Assembly (NCBI RefSeq): GCF_001044395.1
Contig: NZ_JANU01000012.1
Coordinates: 1-64,000, forward strand
Source of the DNA: Caenimonas sp. SL110
GTDB lineage: Bacteria; Pseudomonadota; Gammaproteobacteria; Burkholderiales; Burkholderiaceae_C
Length of the DNA: 64,000 nucleotides
Direction of reading: 5' to 3'
Shown here piece after piece: positions 1 to 8,968 of this stretch (the stretch's first letter is position 1; every line of letters begins with the position of its first letter). The notes below the pieces were generated by a model. The model made no database searches. It saw only the letters and a list, made by a program, of their open reading frames with translations, and was not told the origin of the DNA. Both the position numbers and the translations under genes were made by a program.

Positions 1-1
1 C

Positions 2-1684
2 GGCGGCGTCGGCTCAGGGCCGCAAAGCCCCCATCCCAACCTTCCCCCGGCGGGGGAAGGAGCAACGCCACCCGACCGCTTCAAATCCGCCGCCGGCCTG
101 CTTCGCACCGCCCTGTGCGTCGAGGCCCGCGACCCGCGTCGCGCCAACGGCCCCAAGGCGGAATCCACCGGTAGCAAGAGCGGCCAGCTCTATGTCTTCA
201 TGCCGCCGCTGGCCAACATCGAGGACTATCTCGATCTGCTGGCCGCCGTCGAAGCCACCGCCGCCGAACTCAAGGTCAAGGTGATCCTCGAAGGCTATCC
301 GCCGCCACGCGATCCCCGCCTGAAGTTGCTGCAGGTCACGCCCGATCCGGGCGTCATCGAAGTCAACATCCATCCGGCGCACAACTGGTCCGAACTGGTC
401 GAGCACACCGAGTTCCTCTACCAGGCGGCGTTCGAGACGCGCCTGTCGGCAGAGAAATTCATGACCGACGGCCGCCACACCGGCACCGGTGGCGGCAATC
501 ACTTCGTGATGGGCGGCGCGACGCCGGCCGACTCGCCGTTCCTGCGCAAGCCCGAACTGCTCGCCAGCCTGCTGCTGTACTGGCACAACCATCCGTCGCT
601 CAGCTACCTGTTCTCGGGCATGTTCGTCGGCCCGACCAGCCAGGCCCCCCGCGTGGATGAAGCACGCAACGACCAGTTGTATGAACTGGAAATCGCGCTG
701 CGCGAAATCGAGAAAAGCCGCGCCCTCCATGGCGAGCACATGCCGGCATGGATGGTGGACCGGACGCTGCGCAACATCCTGGTGGACGTCACAGGCAACA
801 CGCACCGCAGCGAGTTCTGCATCGACAAGATGTATTCGCCCGACTCGGCCACCGGTCGCCTGGGCCTGCTCGAATTGCGCGCATTCGAAATGCCGCCGCA
901 CGCGCGCATGAGCGTCGCGCAGCAGTTGCTCATTCGCGCACTCGTGGCGCGTTTCTGGAAAGAGCCCTATCGCGCACCAGCAGCCCGCTGGGGCACCGAG
1001 CTGCATGACCGGTTTCTCTTGCCGACGTTCGTGCAGATGGACTTGCACGATGTGCTGGCCGAAATGCGCGAAGCGGGCTACGCGTTCGACGACGCCTGGT
1101 TCGCGCCGCACTTCGAGTTCCGCTTTCCGTTGCTCGGCGCGGTGCAGTCGCACGGGGTCGAGCTCACGCTGCGCAACGCGCTGGAGCCGTGGCATGTGAT
1201 GGGCGAAGAAGGCTCGGCCGGCGGCACGGTGCGCTATGTCGATTCTTCGCTGGAGCGCATCGAGGCGCGCGTGACCGGCATGAACCAGAGCCGCTATGTG
1301 GTCACGGTCAATGGCAAGGCCATGCCGATGCAACCTACTGGCACTGTTGGCGAATATGTATCGGGTGTCCGCTACAAGGCGTGGGCTCCGCCATCGGCGC
1401 TGCATCCGACGATTGGTGTGCATGTCCCGCTGGTGTTCGACATCGTCGATACCTGGATGAACCGTTCGCTGGGTGGATGCCAGTACCACGTCGCGCATCC
1501 GGGTGGGCGCAACTACGACACCTTCCCGGTGAATTCATACGAGGCCGAGAGCCGCAGGCTCGCGCGATTCTTCCGCATGGGTCACACGCCGGGCAAGCTC
1601 AAAGTGCCGCCTGCAACGATCCATGTACCGGGTAGCCGCGAGTTTCCCTACACGATGGATCTGCGGCAACCGCCTGGTGCATAA
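2..1684 (+). CDS. DUF2126 protein, C-terminal part (5' end outside window)
   Basis: The frame is open from the left edge, so the true start lies outside. The visible part is about 560 residues; the family (COG4196, described as large proteins with a transglutaminase-like domain) usually exceeds 1000. Diagnostic stretches are TDGRHTGTGGGNHFVMGG and HNHPSLSYLFSGMF. The glycine-rich GGGNH segment recalls COOH-NH2 ligases of the glutamine-cysteine ligase fold; that is my inference. Just inside the edge the frame reads through a palindromic repeat, giving a Pro/Gly-rich insert (PHPNLPPAGEG). The genes after it (ATP-grasp/alpha-E fusion, transglutaminase) are the usual partners of this family, thought to make or modify peptide-like amides, but no substrate is known. 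Family certain, function unknown. Confidence 0.85.
   Translation, partial: GGVGSGPQSPHPNLPPAGEGATPPDRFKSAAGLLRTALCVEARDPRRANGPKAESTGSKSGQLYVFMPPLANIEDYLDLLAAVEATAAELKVKVILEGYPPPRDPRLKLLQVTPDPGVIEVNIHPAHNWSELVEHTEFLYQAAFETRLSAEKFMTDGRHTGTGGGNHFVMGGATPADSPFLRKPELLASLLLYWHNHPSLSYLFSGMFVGPTSQAPRVDEARNDQLYELEIALREIEKSRALHGEHMPAWMVDRTLRNILVDVTGNTHRSEFCIDKMYSPDSATGRLGLLELRAFEMPPHARMSVAQQLLIRALVARFWKEPYRAPAARWGTELHDRFLLPTFVQMDLHDVLAEMREAGYAFDDAWFAPHFEFRFPLLGAVQSHGVELTLRNALEPWHVMGEEGSAGGTVRYVDSSLERIEARVTGMNQSRYVVTVNGKAMPMQPTGTVGEYVSGVRYKAWAPPSALHPTIGVHVPLVFDIVDTWMNRSLGGCQYHVAHPGGRNYDTFPVNSYEAESRRLARFFRMGHTPGKLKVPPATIHVPGSREFPYTMDLRQPPGA
40..60. repeat. palindromic repeat inside the DUF2126 coding sequence
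   Basis: A perfect 9-bp inverted repeat (CCTTCCCCC at 40-48, complement at 52-60) with a 3-nt loop, preceded by CCCCATCCCAA. It resembles the hairpins near 8922, 29434 and 32274. It is read in frame by the surrounding gene. Confidence 0.7.
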
Positions 1685-1883
1685 ATAAATTTGCAAAAAA
1701 AATCGCGCCCGGTACGATAAAAAAATCGTGCCTCTGCGCGATATCTATCCACCGCGCCTGTGGATAAACCTGTTGGTTAATCCCATGAGTCATGCGGGGA
1801 TGCAGCATTCATGCGGCCCGGAACACAGTGCCCGCGAAACGGGCAGCCGCGTTTCCAGACGGCATGGCGCTACTTGACAGACG

Positions 1884-1908
1884 AAAAACCGGGGCGTTTG
1901 GCCCGGTT
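1884..1908 (-). terminator. intrinsic terminator of the small lipoprotein gene
   Basis: Arms AACCGGG (1887-1893) and CCCGGTT (1902-1908) form a 7-bp stem with an 8-nt loop. On the minus strand the stem is followed by a run of T from the A-tract at 1884-1888. It lies about 30 bases past the stop of the minus-strand lipoprotein gene. Confidence 0.6.
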
Positions 1909-1936
1909 GTCAAAGGGGCGAAATTCGCCGTCTGGC

Positions 1937-2236
1937 TTAACCGCCAGTCTTGCCCTGCTGCTTTTCCTTGGCCGTGGTGACGTCGATCGTCGGCACTTCG
2001 ATGGTCTTCTTCTCGGTCTCGATGGTCGGCACGGTGACCGTGGCGTCCTTGCTACCGATCTTCACGTCAGGCGTGGTGACGTCGTACTTGGGCAGCGTGA
2101 CATCGCCTTCAGCCTTCTTTTCGACTTCGTACTTCGGCACGGTGACGTTGCCTTCCTGGGTCTTCTTGACATCGCAGCCGGTGAGGCCGATGGCGCCGAT
2201 TGCAACGAGGGTAGCTACGAGTGTGGTCTTGATCAT
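1937..2236 (-). CDS. small repeat-containing lipoprotein
   Basis: A 99-residue predicted lipoprotein. The N-terminus MIKTTLVATLVAIGAIGLTGC is a lipoprotein signal peptide with lipobox LTGC and Cys21 as the acylation site. The mature part is charged and built of imperfect short repeats around the core V-(T/E)-(V/L)-P-(K/T)-(Y/I), for example VTVPKYEV, VTLPKYDV, VTVPTIET and IEVPTIDV, suggesting a repetitive beta arrangement. The ATG at 2236 was chosen over a longer frame because the signal peptide starts there and GGAG lies about nine bases upstream. It sits on the opposite strand between two genes of an otherwise plus-strand group. No function recognised; probably envelope-associated. Confidence 0.8.
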   Translation of the reverse strand: MIKTTLVATLVAIGAIGLTGCDVKKTQEGNVTVPKYEVEKKAEGDVTLPKYDVTTPDVKIGSKDATVTVPTIETEKKTIEVPTIDVTTAKEKQQGKTGG

Positions 2237-2471
2237 TTGGGGCTCCGATTGGTTGGTGAATGACAGGACGAATTGTTGGGTGACTGACCCAAGCGCGGCT
2301 GTAGGAAATCGTCCTGACCCCGTGTGCGGTCCTGGCGTCTGGACGCGTCGCCCAAGCCCCCGCGAACTCATGCAGACGGATGTATTGCGGGCACTCTTTC
2401 CGTCGTCGCCCTGCAACATCGGCGACCCTGCCTGAGAGCACCGGGACAAATGGGGTGGACAATGCACAGCA

Positions 2472-5090
2472 GTGGAAACGCCTAACGACATTGCCGGCTC
2501 CCTCTTCGGGCGCGACCCCCAGGAAACCCCCGCCGCGCTGGCTGCCGCGCTGGCGCCACCTGCTGCCGTCGGTCACTTTGACGAACTGCGTGGCAGCGTC
2601 TCGGCGCCCGCAGGTGAAGTCGCCCGTCACGCGCAAGAGCCCAGCGCACTGCCCACAGAACACTGGACCCGTTTTTTCGACACGCTCGGGCTGGACGGCT
2701 TCAACGACCTGAACCGGCGCACGGTCAACCTGCAGCGGCAGGTCCGCGACAACGGCATCACCTACAACGTCTACGCCGATGCCAACGGCCCGCAGCGGCC
2801 CTGGTCGCTCGATCTCTTTCCGTTGCTGATCTCGCCCGAAAGCTGGCATCAACTGGAGGCGGGCGTGCTGCAGCGCGTCAAGCTGCTGGACCGCATCATG
2901 GCGGACGTCTACGGACCGCAAGAGCTGCTGTCGCGCAACCTCCTGCCGCCGGCGCTGGTACAAGGCCATCCCGGCTACCTGCGTGCCATGCACGGTGTCA
3001 AACCCGCTGGCGGCATGCACCTGCACATTGCCGCCTTCGACATGGCGCGCGACCCCAACGGCGACTGGTGGGTGGTGTCGCAGCGCACGCAGGCACCCTC
3101 GGGCCTGGGCTACCTGCTTGAAAACCGGCTGATCACCTCGCGCCTGTTTCCAGAAGCGTTTCGCGACCTCAAGGTGCAGCGGCTCGCGGCAACCTACCGC
3201 GCGCTCATGGAGAGCATGCGCGCCATGTGCCCGACAACCGACGAGCCGCGCATCGTGCTGCTGACGCCCGGCCCCTATAACGAAACCTATTTCGAGCACG
3301 CCTATCTCGCACGCTACCTGGGCCTGACCCTGGTCGAAGGCAGCGACCTCACCGTGCGTGGCGAGCGCTTGTACCTCAAGACCTTGCAGGGCCTGGAGCC
3401 GGTGCACGGCATCCTCAAGCGCCTGGACGACGAATTTCTCGACCCGCTGGAACTGAGGTCCGATTCACGGCTTGGCGTACCCGGCCTGCTGCAGGCGATA
3501 CGCGCGGGCAATGTGCTCGTGGCCAATGCGCCCGGCTCTGCGTTCCTGGAATCGACCGCGCTGCTCGGCTTCCTGCCTGCACTGTCGCGCCATCTGCTGG
3601 GTGAAGAGATCAAGCTGCCGTCGCTACCCACCTGGTGGTGCGGCGAGCGTGCTGCGCTCGAAGCCGTGTTGCCGCACCTGGCCTCCAGCGTCATCAAGCA
3701 CACCTATGCAGGCGCGGGTACCAGCGCCGTTCTGGGCCAGACGCTGTCCCGGCGCGAACTCGACGAAATGGCGGGGCGCATCGTGCGCGAAGCGCAGGAA
3801 TACACCGTGCAGGCCTACCTGCCCCTGTCGCAGATGCCGACCTGGAAACAGGACCGCACCGCCGACCGCATCCTGCCCCGCTCGATGATGGTGCGGGTTT
3901 TTGCCGTGTCCGACGGCCAGCAATCGTGGCGCGTCCTGCCCGGAGGCCTCACGCGGATCGCAAGCGCCACGCTCGAGATCGCATCGATGCAGCGCGGCGG
4001 CAGCAGCGCGGACACCTGGGTGATCACCGATGGCGAGGTCGACGCGACCAGCCTGCTTCATTACGAACAGCCTGCCGTCGATATTGCGCATCGCACGCGC
4101 AGCGCGAGCAGCCGGGCCGCAGAAAACCTGTTCTGGCTGGGCCGCTACACCGAACGCACCGAAAACACCGCACGCCTGGCGCGCCTGTGCCTGGAATCGC
4201 TCAATGGCGAAGACCAGTCCTCGCAACCGCTCATGGCCTGGCTGAGCGAGATGGCCGTCGACAACGGCCTGGTCTTGCCCGCAGTGCCACCGGCCACACA
4301 GGCGCGCCGCGTCTTTGAACGATCGCTCATCGCGAGCCTGGGAAACACCGAAGAGTCCACCAGCGTCGGCTACAACCTGGGCGCGTTGCGCTCGGCCGCT
4401 TCGGCCTTGCGCGAGCGACTGTCGCAGGAACAGTGGAACGTCATCCTGCGTGCCGAGCAGAGCTTCATCAAGGGCTGCAAGGCGATGGCCGAAGATGGCG
4501 ATTACTCCTCGGTCGAGGCACTTCGCGTTCTCGAAACGCTGTCCGGTGCCACGGCGGCGATGACCGGCGCGCAGACCGACCGCATGACGCGCGACGATGG
4601 CTGGCGCCTGCTTTCCAGCGGCCGCCACATCGAGCGGCTGGGGTTCCTGGCTTCGGCGCTGGGATGGGCATTCGAGACCGGCGCGGTTCTGGACGAAGGC
4701 GGCTTCGAAGCGCTGGTGGCGCTGTTCGACAGCACCATCACCTTCCATGCGCAATACCAGCAACGCCACGACATCCCTGCCCTGCTGGACCTGCTCGTGC
4801 TGGACCGCGACAACCCCCGCTCGCTCGGCTGGGTTGCGCAGACCTTGCGCGGGCGCCTGGCCAAGCTCGCCGGCAGCGCGCCGGGCGAAGTACCGGACAT
4901 CGCGCTCACCGTTCCCAATCCGCAGGACTGGTCGCTGGAAGCCATGTGCGAACGCGATGCCGACGGCACCTACACCCGCCTGCTCGAACTGCTGCAGCAG
5001 TGCACCGACGCGGCATACCGGCTCTCGGATGACCTGGGCGCACGCTACTTCACCCACTCCACCGATTCACGGCGCAGTGTCGGCGCCTGA
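2472..5090 (+). CDS. circularly permuted ATP-grasp / alpha-E domain fusion protein
   Basis: An 872-residue fusion. Residues about 60-530 are the circularly permuted type 2 ATP-grasp region (COG2308, DUF404/407), with segments such as LLTPGPYNETYFEHAYLAR and LANAPGSAFLE-like nucleotide-binding parts. Residues about 540-855 are the all-helical alpha-E domain (COG2307, DUF403), opening with SSRAAENLFWLGRYTERTE. In many bacteria these are two adjacent genes. ATP-grasp enzymes of this class are predicted carboxylate-amine ligases, and the alpha-E domain is a predicted partner. The GTG at 2472 is the first possible start of the frame that gives a plausible N-terminus. The transglutaminase gene follows after 15 bases, so the two are probably co-transcribed. 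Substrate unknown. Confidence 0.88.
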   Translation: METPNDIAGSLFGRDPQETPAALAAALAPPAAVGHFDELRGSVSAPAGEVARHAQEPSALPTEHWTRFFDTLGLDGFNDLNRRTVNLQRQVRDNGITYNVYADANGPQRPWSLDLFPLLISPESWHQLEAGVLQRVKLLDRIMADVYGPQELLSRNLLPPALVQGHPGYLRAMHGVKPAGGMHLHIAAFDMARDPNGDWWVVSQRTQAPSGLGYLLENRLITSRLFPEAFRDLKVQRLAATYRALMESMRAMCPTTDEPRIVLLTPGPYNETYFEHAYLARYLGLTLVEGSDLTVRGERLYLKTLQGLEPVHGILKRLDDEFLDPLELRSDSRLGVPGLLQAIRAGNVLVANAPGSAFLESTALLGFLPALSRHLLGEEIKLPSLPTWWCGERAALEAVLPHLASSVIKHTYAGAGTSAVLGQTLSRRELDEMAGRIVREAQEYTVQAYLPLSQMPTWKQDRTADRILPRSMMVRVFAVSDGQQSWRVLPGGLTRIASATLEIASMQRGGSSADTWVITDGEVDATSLLHYEQPAVDIAHRTRSASSRAAENLFWLGRYTERTENTARLARLCLESLNGEDQSSQPLMAWLSEMAVDNGLVLPAVPPATQARRVFERSLIASLGNTEESTSVGYNLGALRSAASALRERLSQEQWNVILRAEQSFIKGCKAMAEDGDYSSVEALRVLETLSGATAAMTGAQTDRMTRDDGWRLLSSGRHIERLGFLASALGWAFETGAVLDEGGFEALVALFDSTITFHAQYQQRHDIPALLDLLVLDRDNPRSLGWVAQTLRGRLAKLAGSAPGEVPDIALTVPNPQDWSLEAMCERDADGTYTRLLELLQQCTDAAYRLSDDLGARYFTHSTDSRRSVGA

Positions 5091-5105
5091 ACGGCAGATT
5101 TCCCC

Positions 5106-6029
5106 ATGCTGCTTCACGTCATCCACGAGACACGCTACCAGTATTCGCCTGCGGTCAAGACGGCGCAGCACATGGCGCACCTCAAGCCCGCGCACAACGC
5201 GCAGCAGCAACTGCTTCACCACGAACTCGTGATCGATCCCGAACCCGACCAATGCGTGGAAGCAGTCGACGTCTACGGCAACACGCGCGCCTTCTTCAGC
5301 CTGAAGGCGCGGCATGAGGCGCTCAAGGTGACCGCACGCAGCCTGGTCTCGACCAGCGCGCCGCCGATTCCCAAGTGCGACCTCACCTGGGAAGAAGCGC
5401 GCGAGCGGCTGCGTTATCACCGCGGTGCGGCCTACGACCCGGCATCGGAATTCGTCTTTGCATCGCCCTATGTGCCCCGGCATGAAAACTTCGTGGCCTA
5501 TGCGCGCGAAAGCTTCACGCCCGGGCGCAACCTGCTCGATGCGGCGCGCGACCTCATGCACCGCATCTACGCAGATTTTGCGTACGAAACCGAGGCTACC
5601 GATGTGAGCACGCCGGCCATCGAAGCGCTCGCGCTGCGCAAGGGCGTGTGCCAGGACTTCGCGCATGTCATGCTCGCGTGCCTGCGCAGCCTGGGGCTGC
5701 CGGGGCGCTACGTCAGCGGCTACCTGCTGACCGAGCCGCCGCCCGGCAAGGCGCGCCTGATCGGAAGTGACGCATCGCATGCCTGGGTATCGGTCTACCT
5801 GCCGCGCGATGGCGGACCGGGGCAATGGGCAGACCTGGATCCAACCAACGACAGGGCGCCGGGCGAAGACTACGTCACGCTCGCGACCGGCCGCGATTAT
5901 TCCGATGTGTCACCCGTTCGCGGCGTGCTGCACGGCGGCGCCAATCACAAGCTGCATGTGGCCGTCACCGTCATGCCGGCGGATGCGGCAGACGCCATCA
6001 CTGCGCAGGCGCTCGCTCCTACAATCTGA
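5106..6029 (+). CDS. transglutaminase-like family protein
   Basis: A 307-residue protein of the bacterial transglutaminase-like family (cysteine amidase/peptidase fold, COG1305). It has an N-terminal beta region (about 1-90) and a catalytic core. The likely triad is Cys182 in RKGVCQDFAH, His225 in SDASHAWVSVYLP and Asp243 or Asp245 in WADLDPTND. There is no signal peptide, so it is probably cytoplasmic. It is the usual partner of the ATP-grasp/alpha-E protein just upstream, and the set is predicted to ligate and cleave an unknown peptide or amide. Catalytic residues are intact. Confidence 0.88.
   Translation: MLLHVIHETRYQYSPAVKTAQHMAHLKPAHNAQQQLLHHELVIDPEPDQCVEAVDVYGNTRAFFSLKARHEALKVTARSLVSTSAPPIPKCDLTWEEARERLRYHRGAAYDPASEFVFASPYVPRHENFVAYARESFTPGRNLLDAARDLMHRIYADFAYETEATDVSTPAIEALALRKGVCQDFAHVMLACLRSLGLPGRYVSGYLLTEPPPGKARLIGSDASHAWVSVYLPRDGGPGQWADLDPTNDRAPGEDYVTLATGRDYSDVSPVRGVLHGGANHKLHVAVTVMPADAADAITAQALAPTI
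6020..6025 (+). promoter_or_regulatory. possible -10 element for the RidA-family gene
   Basis: TACAAT lies at the end of the transglutaminase gene, 39 bases before the RidA-family start. The same hexamer sits before dapA and mutL in this window. No convincing -35 is visible, so this is only a candidate. Confidence 0.3.
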
Positions 6030-6064
6030 CGCTTCCCTGTGAGCCGTCCTGGAAGGAAACCGTC

Positions 6065-6517
6065 ATGAGCGTTTACGACAAGCTGAAAGAACTCGGCATC
6101 ACCCTGCCGCCCGTCGCCACACCTGCTGCGGCCTACGTGCCATTCGTGCAGACAGGCAACCTGGTATTCCTGTCCGGCCACATCGCCAGAAAAGACGGCA
6201 AGCCCTGGGTCGGACAGCTGGGCAAGAACATGACGACCGAAGAAGCCAAGGGCGCAGCGCGCGCGATTGCCATCGACCTGATGGGAACGCTGCATGCCGC
6301 AGTGGGCGATCTCAACAAGGTCAAGCGCATCGTCAAGCTGATGAGCCTGGTGAACTCGACCGGCGATTTCACGGAGCAGCACCTGGTCACCAATGGCGCG
6401 AGTGAGCTGATCGGCGAGGTGTTCGGCACGGCAGGCGCCCATGCGCGCAGTGCGTTCGGCGTGGCGCAGATCCCGTTGGGGGCTTGCGTGGAGATCGAGA
6501 TGATTGCGGAGCTTTGA
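6065..6517 (+). CDS. RidA/YjgF/UK114-family protein
   Basis: A 150-residue protein covering the whole YER057c/YjgF/UK114 domain, longer than classical RidA (about 130). The RidA arginine that binds the substrate carboxylate, normally in a VARLP motif, is replaced: the motif here reads VAQIP (in GVAQIPLGACVEIE). It therefore probably belongs to a non-RidA subfamily (Atu1372-like) and need not deaminate 2-aminoacrylate. The ATG at 6065 follows GGAAGGAAACC, a good ribosome binding site. The next gene starts two bases past the stop. Confidence 0.88.
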   Translation: MSVYDKLKELGITLPPVATPAAAYVPFVQTGNLVFLSGHIARKDGKPWVGQLGKNMTTEEAKGAARAIAIDLMGTLHAAVGDLNKVKRIVKLMSLVNSTGDFTEQHLVTNGASELIGEVFGTAGAHARSAFGVAQIPLGACVEIEMIAEL

Positions 6518-6519
6518 GC

Positions 6520-7365
6520 ATGCGAGTCGAAGGGGTCGCCAGACGAAACTTCATTTTCGCGGGCGGCGTGACTCTTATCGGGTTGCCGGCAATGTCCCAG
6601 GCCCAGGCCCACCCTATCTGGATTTCCAATGAGCCGCCTTCCATGTGGCATCGGGCGATCAATCTCGTCCCAGCCCGCAAAAGCCAACTGGCGTTTGAAG
6701 GAAGAATTCAACTCGTCCCTGGTGGTGTCGGCCTGATGCCATCTGCCAGCCTATCCAGCAGCACCGGTGCATTGGTTGCGCATCCTTCGTTCCAGAACCT
6801 CACCTTTGAAACGGAGTTCCAACTCGCAGTTGCCGACTACTCGGCACTGCCCGGCGCGCACCCCATGGTAGCGGTTGCGCTCGACAAGCCGGGCGTGTCA
6901 CGCATCATGCCGACTGTCGTGTTTCAGGAGTGGGCCCCGGGGCAGGCGCGACTCAAGTTGACGGCGCGGGCGGAGGTCGAGCATGCCCGCTCACGCAACA
7001 CGTCGTGGGAGTGCCACTCCGAAACATTGACGGTACTTCCCGTCAGCGGACCTGGTAGCTGGACCGAAGAGGGAAGTCTGGCACTGAAGACGGCGGTGAG
7101 GCACCACGCCCGCGACATCGTTCAGTGCGTGGCCGTCGAGGCGGCGATGGCAGCTGGCGGCCTTTGGAAGGATCCTGTGGATCCTTCAACTCTGATTGAA
7201 CTCAGGCTGAAGATATGGCCCGAAAACATGTACTACAGCTGTTTGCAACTGGGTGAGACCGCCGAATCTCTCATCATTGCAAGTGCGAACAAGAGCTTGG
7301 GACACTTGGGCCGGCGCGGTGTCTTTGACAAGCGCCTCATCGCAGACCTGCGCAAACCGTCGTAG
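6520..7365 (+). CDS. Tat-signal unknown protein
   Basis: A 281-residue protein I do not recognise. The N-terminus has a twin-arginine-like signal (VARRNFIFAGG, hydrophobic stretch, then cleavage near SQAQAH), so export is likely. The rest has mixed alpha/beta composition, four scattered Cys, and a C-terminal half rich in charged residues (DKRLIADLRKPS at the end). The start at 6520, two bases after the RidA-family stop, was chosen because it places the RR motif near the N-terminus; a frame from 6484 exists but overlaps the previous gene. Its base composition is somewhat more AT-rich than its neighbours. Confidence 0.6.
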   Translation: MRVEGVARRNFIFAGGVTLIGLPAMSQAQAHPIWISNEPPSMWHRAINLVPARKSQLAFEGRIQLVPGGVGLMPSASLSSSTGALVAHPSFQNLTFETEFQLAVADYSALPGAHPMVAVALDKPGVSRIMPTVVFQEWAPGQARLKLTARAEVEHARSRNTSWECHSETLTVLPVSGPGSWTEEGSLALKTAVRHHARDIVQCVAVEAAMAAGGLWKDPVDPSTLIELRLKIWPENMYYSCLQLGETAESLIIASANKSLGHLGRRGVFDKRLIADLRKPS

Positions 7366-7396
7366 AAGCACCCAAGTCTCACACCCTTTCTCGGCC

Positions 7397-8968
7397 TCAG
7401 GCCGATGACCAGCTGTCTCGCAGTTGCCGCTTCAGCACCTTGCCGATGTCACTGCGTGGCAGCTCATCGACATAGCGAATGGCCGAGAGGCGCTGGGTCT
7501 TGCCCAGTTGCGCGTTGGCCCACGCGCGCAGTTCATCTTCTTTCGGCGCGCCCGCGTTCGCAACGACGAAGGCAACCGGCGTCTCGCCCCACTCCTGGGA
7601 TGCCACGCCCACCACCGCCGCATCGGAGACGAAGGGGTGCTGGCGCAGCACCGCTTCGAGATCGCTCGGGTAGATGTTGAAACCGCCCGAGATCACCATG
7701 TCCTTGCGGCGGTCCATCAACGTCAGAAATCCCTCTTCATCGAACCGCCCCACATCGCCCGTGCGGATGAAGCGATTGCCCTGGCCGTCATACCACTCGG
7801 CGTCGCGCGTCTTGGCCGGCTGCTTGTGATACGCGGTCATCATCGCGCCCGAACGCCCGACCACTTCGCCGATTTCTCCCCTTGCCACTTCGCGCTCGTC
7901 CTCATCGATGAGACGAATGTCGTGGCCTTCTACCGGCTTGCCGACGGTGTGCAGCTTGTCCGGAAAGTTATGCGCTTCCAGGATGCAGGTGCCACCGCCT
8001 TCGGTCATGCCGTAAAACTCGACCAGGCCGCCCGACCATCGGTCGAGGATGTCGCGTTTGAGCTGCGCATGGAATGGCGCACTCGTGCAGAACTTCATGT
8101 GGAATGAAGACAGGTCGTGCTGCGCAAAAGACGGCAGCGCCATGATGCGCTGGTACTGGACGGGCACGAGCATGGTGTGAGTGGCGCGCTCTTTCGCTGC
8201 AATTGCCAGATAGCGCGCGGCATCGAACTTCGGTGGCGCGAGCACCACGCAACCACCACGCGCAATCGTCGGAAAGACGCAGACCAGCGTCGTGTTGGAG
8301 CAGAGCGATGTCGCAATCAGCGTTGTGCTGCCCGGCCCATAGCCGTAACTTTCGGCGCGCGCCACATGGAGCCAGCGCATGCCGTGCGGCTGCACGATGC
8401 CCTTGGGTGTGCCGGTGGTGCCCGACGAATAGATGATGTTGAACGGCCACTCGGGTTTGACCGTGACCGGCTTGGGTTTTGCACCCTCGGGCAACAACCA
8501 GCTTTCGAGCGACGGGGCCGACGAGGCATCCATGAAGATGCGGCGCGCCTTTGTCTTGAACGCCGGTACTTGCGCATCGACGAAGAAATGCGATGCACCG
8601 CAGTCACTGACCATCGTTGCGATCTGCCCGGGCAGCGCGCCTGCGGGAAGAGGCGCCACGGCCACGCCCGCACGCAGGCCGCCGAGAAAGACCGCGACAT
8701 ATTCGAGCGAGTTGTGGCCGCAGATTGCGATGCTGGACTTGGGCTTGACGCCGTCGCGCTGCAAGGATGCCGCGATGCGGTCGACCATGGCGTCGAGCTG
8801 GGTCCATGTGACGCTTCGGTCTGCTTGCACGAGTGCGCGTTGGGTGGGGCGTGCGTGCGCGTGTTCGCGGATCAGATCGGAGATCGCGCGAAAGGCTGGC
8901 GCCGCTTGCCCCTCACCCCTGCCCTCTCCCCAGGGGGGCGAGGGAGAAAAAGCAGTTGTCGTTTTCAT
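7397..8968 (-). CDS. AMP-dependent acyl-CoA synthetase (class I adenylate-forming)
   Basis: A 523-residue ligase that activates a carboxylate as acyl-AMP and transfers it to CoA. Signatures: P-loop YSSGTTGTPKG, the A5 motif EFYGMTEGG, TGDVGRFDEEG, the hinge DRRKDMVISGG, and the catalytic lysine region near the end (DIGKVLKRQ). The start ATG at 8968 overlaps the parC stop as ATGA, so translation is probably coupled. Residues about 8-22 (SPSPPWGEGRGEGQ) are encoded by a palindromic repeat inserted in the extreme 5' end. Substrate class (long-chain or aromatic acid) cannot be read from the sequence. Confidence 0.87.
   Translation of the reverse strand: MKTTTAFSPSPPWGEGRGEGQAAPAFRAISDLIREHAHARPTQRALVQADRSVTWTQLDAMVDRIAASLQRDGVKPKSSIAICGHNSLEYVAVFLGGLRAGVAVAPLPAGALPGQIATMVSDCGASHFFVDAQVPAFKTKARRIFMDASSAPSLESWLLPEGAKPKPVTVKPEWPFNIIYSSGTTGTPKGIVQPHGMRWLHVARAESYGYGPGSTTLIATSLCSNTTLVCVFPTIARGGCVVLAPPKFDAARYLAIAAKERATHTMLVPVQYQRIMALPSFAQHDLSSFHMKFCTSAPFHAQLKRDILDRWSGGLVEFYGMTEGGGTCILEAHNFPDKLHTVGKPVEGHDIRLIDEDEREVARGEIGEVVGRSGAMMTAYHKQPAKTRDAEWYDGQGNRFIRTGDVGRFDEEGFLTLMDRRKDMVISGGFNIYPSDLEAVLRQHPFVSDAAVVGVASQEWGETPVAFVVANAGAPKEDELRAWANAQLGKTQRLSAIRYVDELPRSDIGKVLKRQLRDSWSSA
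8911..8948. repeat. palindromic repeat in the 5' end of the acyl-CoA synthetase gene
   Basis: GCCCCTCACCCCTGCCCTCT begins an imperfect hairpin (CCCTCTCCCC against GGGCGAGGG, near 8922-8945). It is the same style of element as at 29434 and 32274. It encodes part of the ligase N-terminus. Confidence 0.6.

Noticed and set aside
3624-5057. Long minus-strand frame opposite the ATP-grasp/alpha-E gene (477 codons)
   Set aside because: The sense product matches two known families throughout.
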